Source: Halarchaeum acidiphilum MH1-52-1 (lineage in GTDB: Archaea > Halobacteriota > Halobacteria > Halobacteriales > Halobacteriaceae). From it: 34,704 bases of DNA. The notes below the pieces were generated by a model. The model was not told the DNA's origin and made no database searches. It saw only the letters and a list, made by a program, of their open reading frames with translations. Below, in pieces: positions 32,181 to 34,704 of this stretch. Location: contig NZ_BATA01000022.1 of NCBI RefSeq assembly GCF_000474235.1, positions 1 to 34,704 on the forward strand, written 5' to 3'. Positions within the stretch are counted from its first letter, which is position 1, and each line of letters starts with the position of its first letter. A program made the translations under genes and the position numbers.

Positions 32181-33392
32181 ATGGAGCGGTACGACGAGCT
32201 GTACGCGCTGTACGAGACGTTCGACACCGACACGCTCCGCGCGTATCAGGACTTCATCGATCTCTTTCCGCCGGTGGACTCCCGGGTCGCATTGGAGTAC
32301 TGGGAGGAGGCGAGCGATGAACTCGCGGAGCGTCGCGACGCGGTGGCAGACGCGCACGGCGAGACGTACGCGTCGCTCGCCGCCCACGCGACGCGCGAGC
32401 AGGCGTTCACCGCTCTCGACCTCCACAGCAAGCACGGCCGTCCGGTGAACGTCCTCGTGCTCGACGTCGACGAGACGCTGCGCTCGGCGGGGAGCACGGA
32501 CAACGAGATCCCACGCGAGACCCTCCACCTCCTCACGGTCTTCCACGAGCACGGCGTTCCGATCGTCGTCTGCACGGGCCAGACCCTCGAGAACGTCAAG
32601 GGATTCCTCAATCAGGGCCTCGGCAACGAGTTCGTCCACTCGGGCGACGTCTCGATCGTCTACGAGGCCGGGACGGGCGTGTTCACGCCCGGCCACGGCT
32701 CGGAGACGAAGCGCCTGCTCTACGAGACCCTCGACGAATCCGTTCGCGACGTCTTCGGCTACGTCCGCTCGCGCGTCCTTCCGGACGCCCCCGAGCGCGT
32801 CCGGCGGGGCTGTCACCTACAGGGCAACGAGTTCAACGTCACGCTCAAGCCGAACGAGGAGACGGGGAGCGACGCCGCGGTCGAGATCATCGACGACGCC
32901 ACCGTCTATCTCACCGAACTCCTCGCCGCCGCGATCGACGACGCGGCGCCCGCGGACGTCCGGTCGTACTACGCGACCCGCGATCCGGAGATCGCGACCG
33001 TCCTCGACGAGGCGGGCGTCCTCCCCGATGATCCGGACGTCACGGGATCGGTGGAGGCGGTCCTCGACCGGGTGCAACTCGCCTACTACGAGGGGGACGC
33101 GGCGGAGGTCACGGCGCGCGAACTCGACAAGGTCGCGGGCGTCGAGGCGGCGTTCGACGTCCTCGGGATCGACGATCCGTTCGCGCTCGTGATGGGCGAC
33201 TCGAAGAGCGACCTCCGCGTGATGGAGTGGATGGTGGCGAACGACGCGGGTATCGCCGCCGCGCCGGAACACGCCTCGACGCGCGTGCTCGATCACGTCC
33301 GGGAGACGGACGGTCTCACGTACGCCCGCGGGGCCGCCGGGAACGTCCTCCGCACCGTCCACGCCCTCAATCGCCTCGCGGCCGAGAGCTGA
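32181..33392 (+). CDS. HAD-superfamily hydrolase
   Basis: A 403-residue protein with the core HAD motifs. Motif I is VLVLDVDETLRSAG (Asp95, Asp97), motif II is VVCTGQT (Thr near 128), and motif IV is VMGDSKSDLRV (Asp340, Asp344). An N-terminal helical region of 80 residues precedes the core. A large cap region (roughly 165-300) includes TLKPNEETGSDAAVEI. A phosphatase is likely, but the substrate cannot be named. ATG 32181 is chosen since a TATA box lies 27 bases upstream and the longer frame upstream covers it. It lies between gfcR (divergent) and gluconate dehydratase (same strand, 48 bases downstream). Confidence 0.83.
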   Translation: MERYDELYALYETFDTDTLRAYQDFIDLFPPVDSRVALEYWEEASDELAERRDAVADAHGETYASLAAHATREQAFTALDLHSKHGRPVNVLVLDVDETLRSAGSTDNEIPRETLHLLTVFHEHGVPIVVCTGQTLENVKGFLNQGLGNEFVHSGDVSIVYEAGTGVFTPGHGSETKRLLYETLDESVRDVFGYVRSRVLPDAPERVRRGCHLQGNEFNVTLKPNEETGSDAAVEIIDDATVYLTELLAAAIDDAAPADVRSYYATRDPEIATVLDEAGVLPDDPDVTGSVEAVLDRVQLAYYEGDAAEVTARELDKVAGVEAAFDVLGIDDPFALVMGDSKSDLRVMEWMVANDAGIAAAPEHASTRVLDHVRETDGLTYARGAAGNVLRTVHALNRLAAES

Positions 33393-33440
33393 GCGGAGAA
33401 ACTCCAAAGATTTACCCGCTCACGAGTGAACGACGGCTGT

Positions 33441-34679
33441 ATGGCGAAGGACTACCGACGGCTTCACGACCCGAACGCGGAGTACACGATGCGCGAACTC
33501 TCCGCCGAAACGATGGGCGTCGAGGCGGAGCGCGGCGGCGGGCGCGACGTCGAGATCACCGACATCCAGACGACGATGGTCGACGGGAACTTCCCGTGGA
33601 CGCTCGTCCGCATCTACACGGACGCGGGCGTCGTCGGCACCGGTGAGGCCTACTGGGGCGCCGGCGTCCCCGAACTCGTCGAGCGGATGACGCCCTTCCT
33701 CATCGGCGAGAACCCCCTCGACATCGACCGCCTCTACGAGCACCTCATTCAGAAGATGAGTGGCGAGGGCTCCGTCGAGGGCGTCACCGTCACCGCCATC
33801 GCCGGCATCGAAGTCGCACTCCACGACCTCGCGGGTAAAATCACCGAACTCCCCGCCTACCAGCTCCTCGGCGGGAAGTACCGGGACAAGGTCCGGGTTT
33901 ACTGTGATTGTCACACCGAGGACGAAGCCGACCCCGACGCCTGTGCGGACGAGGCCGAGCGCGTCGTCGACGAACTCGGCTACGACGCCCTCAAGTTCGA
34001 CCTCGACGTGCCCTCCGGCCACGAGAAGGACCGCGCGAACCGCCATCTCCGGCCGGGCGAGATTCGCCACAAGGCCGAGATCGTGGAGAAGGTCACCGAG
34101 CGCGTGAAGGACAAGGCGGACGTCGCCTTCGACTGCCATTGGACGTTCAGTCCGAACAGCGCGAAGCGTCTCGCCGCCGAGATCGAGGGCTACGACGTCT
34201 GGTGGCTCGAAGATCCCGTTCCGCCGGAGAATCTCGACGTGCAGCAGGAGGTCACGAAATCCACGCTGACGCCGGTCACGGTCGGCGAGAACCGCTACAG
34301 AGTGACCGAGGAGCGCCGCCTCATCGAGAATCAGGCGGTCGATATCGTCGCGCCCGACCTCCCGAAGGTCGGTGGAATGCGCGAGACGCAGAAGATCGCG
34401 GACGTCGCGAATCAGTATTACATCCCGGTCGCGATGCACAACGTCTCCTCGCCGATCGCGACGATGGCCTCCGCGCACGTCGGCGCGGCCATCCCGAACG
34501 CGCTCGCCGTCGAGTATCACTCCTACGAGCTCGGCTGGTGGAGCGACCTCGTCGAAGAGGACGTCATCGAGGACGGCTACATCGAGGTGCCGGAGACGCC
34601 CGGTCTCGGTCTCACCCTCGACATGGACGCCGTCGAGGAGCACATGATCGAGGGGGAGACGCTGTTCGACGAAGCGTAA
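33441..34679 (+). CDS. gad: D-gluconate dehydratase (enolase superfamily)
   Basis: A 412-residue enzyme that removes water from gluconate to give 2-keto-3-deoxygluconate in the haloarchaeal semi-phosphorylative Entner-Doudoroff pathway. Enolase-superfamily features are visible. They include TLVRIYTDAGVVGTGEAYWG at the N-domain, KFDLDVPSGHEKDRANRH with the acid-base region, and metal ligands in VAFDCHW, WWLEDPVPPE and TVGENRYR. LPKVGGMRETQKIAD and MHNVSSPI are also present. The N-terminus (YRRLHDPNAEYTMRELSAET) is close to haloarchaeal gluconate dehydratases as I remember them. A xylonate or galactonate dehydratase is the main alternative. ATG 33441 is chosen over GTG 33426. A weak TATA-like agattta lies about 30 bases upstream. 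gfcR is nearby. Confidence 0.88.
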   Translation: MAKDYRRLHDPNAEYTMRELSAETMGVEAERGGGRDVEITDIQTTMVDGNFPWTLVRIYTDAGVVGTGEAYWGAGVPELVERMTPFLIGENPLDIDRLYEHLIQKMSGEGSVEGVTVTAIAGIEVALHDLAGKITELPAYQLLGGKYRDKVRVYCDCHTEDEADPDACADEAERVVDELGYDALKFDLDVPSGHEKDRANRHLRPGEIRHKAEIVEKVTERVKDKADVAFDCHWTFSPNSAKRLAAEIEGYDVWWLEDPVPPENLDVQQEVTKSTLTPVTVGENRYRVTEERRLIENQAVDIVAPDLPKVGGMRETQKIADVANQYYIPVAMHNVSSPIATMASAHVGAAIPNALAVEYHSYELGWWSDLVEEDVIEDGYIEVPETPGLGLTLDMDAVEEHMIEGETLFDEA

Positions 34680-34704
34680 GCCTTGTCGAGCGAACGGAGT
34701 TGTT

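Noticed and set aside
1-34704. CRISPR array, prophage, insertion sequence or integrase
   Set aside because: No regularly spaced repeats, no transposase or recombinase motifs, and no compositional break were seen. Gene content is housekeeping throughout.

Overview
The window looks like chromosomal DNA of a haloarchaeon (class Halobacteria). The DNA is very GC-rich, the proteins are strongly acidic, and several genes have a TATA box 24-30 bases before a start codon with no room for a leader. The gene content also fits: membrane-anchored LonB, the 3-dehydroquinate synthase II / ADH synthase route to aromatics, KorAB, GfcR, a gluconate dehydratase, and AbrB-PhoU regulators. Nearly all of it is housekeeping or core accessory content. 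I see no insertion sequence, CRISPR array, rRNA, tRNA or integrase. No gene-free stretch exceeds 300 bases; the longest is about 217 bases (27247-27463).

Layout. 1-995 (minus): an N-terminal piece of a SAM hydroxide adenosyltransferase and nadM (NMN adenylyltransferase). 1174-3766 (plus): lonB and a small zinc-ribbon membrane protein. 3799-10350 (plus): a phosphate module, pstS-pstC-pstA-pstB-phoU plus an AbrB-PhoU fusion, behind a promoter region with two identical TATA-containing repeats. 15404-10485 (minus): trpC-trpB-trpA-ADH synthase-DHQ synthase II, one aromatic operon preceded by two TGTACA boxes. 15499-17464 (plus): an MGMT-like protein whose alkyl-acceptor Cys is Asp, an unknown membrane protein, secE, and nusG/spt5. 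17629-21385 is mixed: a frameshifted zinc alcohol dehydrogenase, a small winged-helix protein, a PHP-type phosphoesterase, a DUF457 membrane protein, a CinA/PncC amidase, and a SnoaL-like protein. 21479-24451: a zinc-ribbon protein, an aspartate-type aminotransferase, cspA (minus), and an ArsA/Get3 ATPase. 27246-24633 (minus): korA (frameshifted) and korB. 27464-34679: a Nudix-like protein, a class V aminotransferase, a truncated ANL-like protein, a frameshifted aldo/keto reductase, monothiol glutaredoxin, gfcR, a HAD-family protein, and gluconate dehydratase.

How genes work together. The pst-phoU block is a self-contained phosphate import and sensing unit. The trp/aro block makes aromatic precursors by the archaeal alternative route and finishes tryptophan. 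KorAB, GfcR and gluconate dehydratase belong to the haloarchaeal semi-phosphorylative Entner-Doudoroff and TCA-linked central metabolism.

Two cautions. First, at least five single-base frame disruptions fall in conserved genes (lonB, adh twice, korA, akr), and each gene is restored by one-base corrections. This looks more like a draft assembly with indel errors than gene decay. Second, I looked for a previously undescribed multi-gene system and did not find a convincing one. The best leads are regulatory (the pst repeat promoter, the TRP-box pair, a nested inverted repeat before the ArsA/Get3 gene) and family variants (the Asp-type MGMT homologue, the degenerate Nudix box, the truncated ANL protein).
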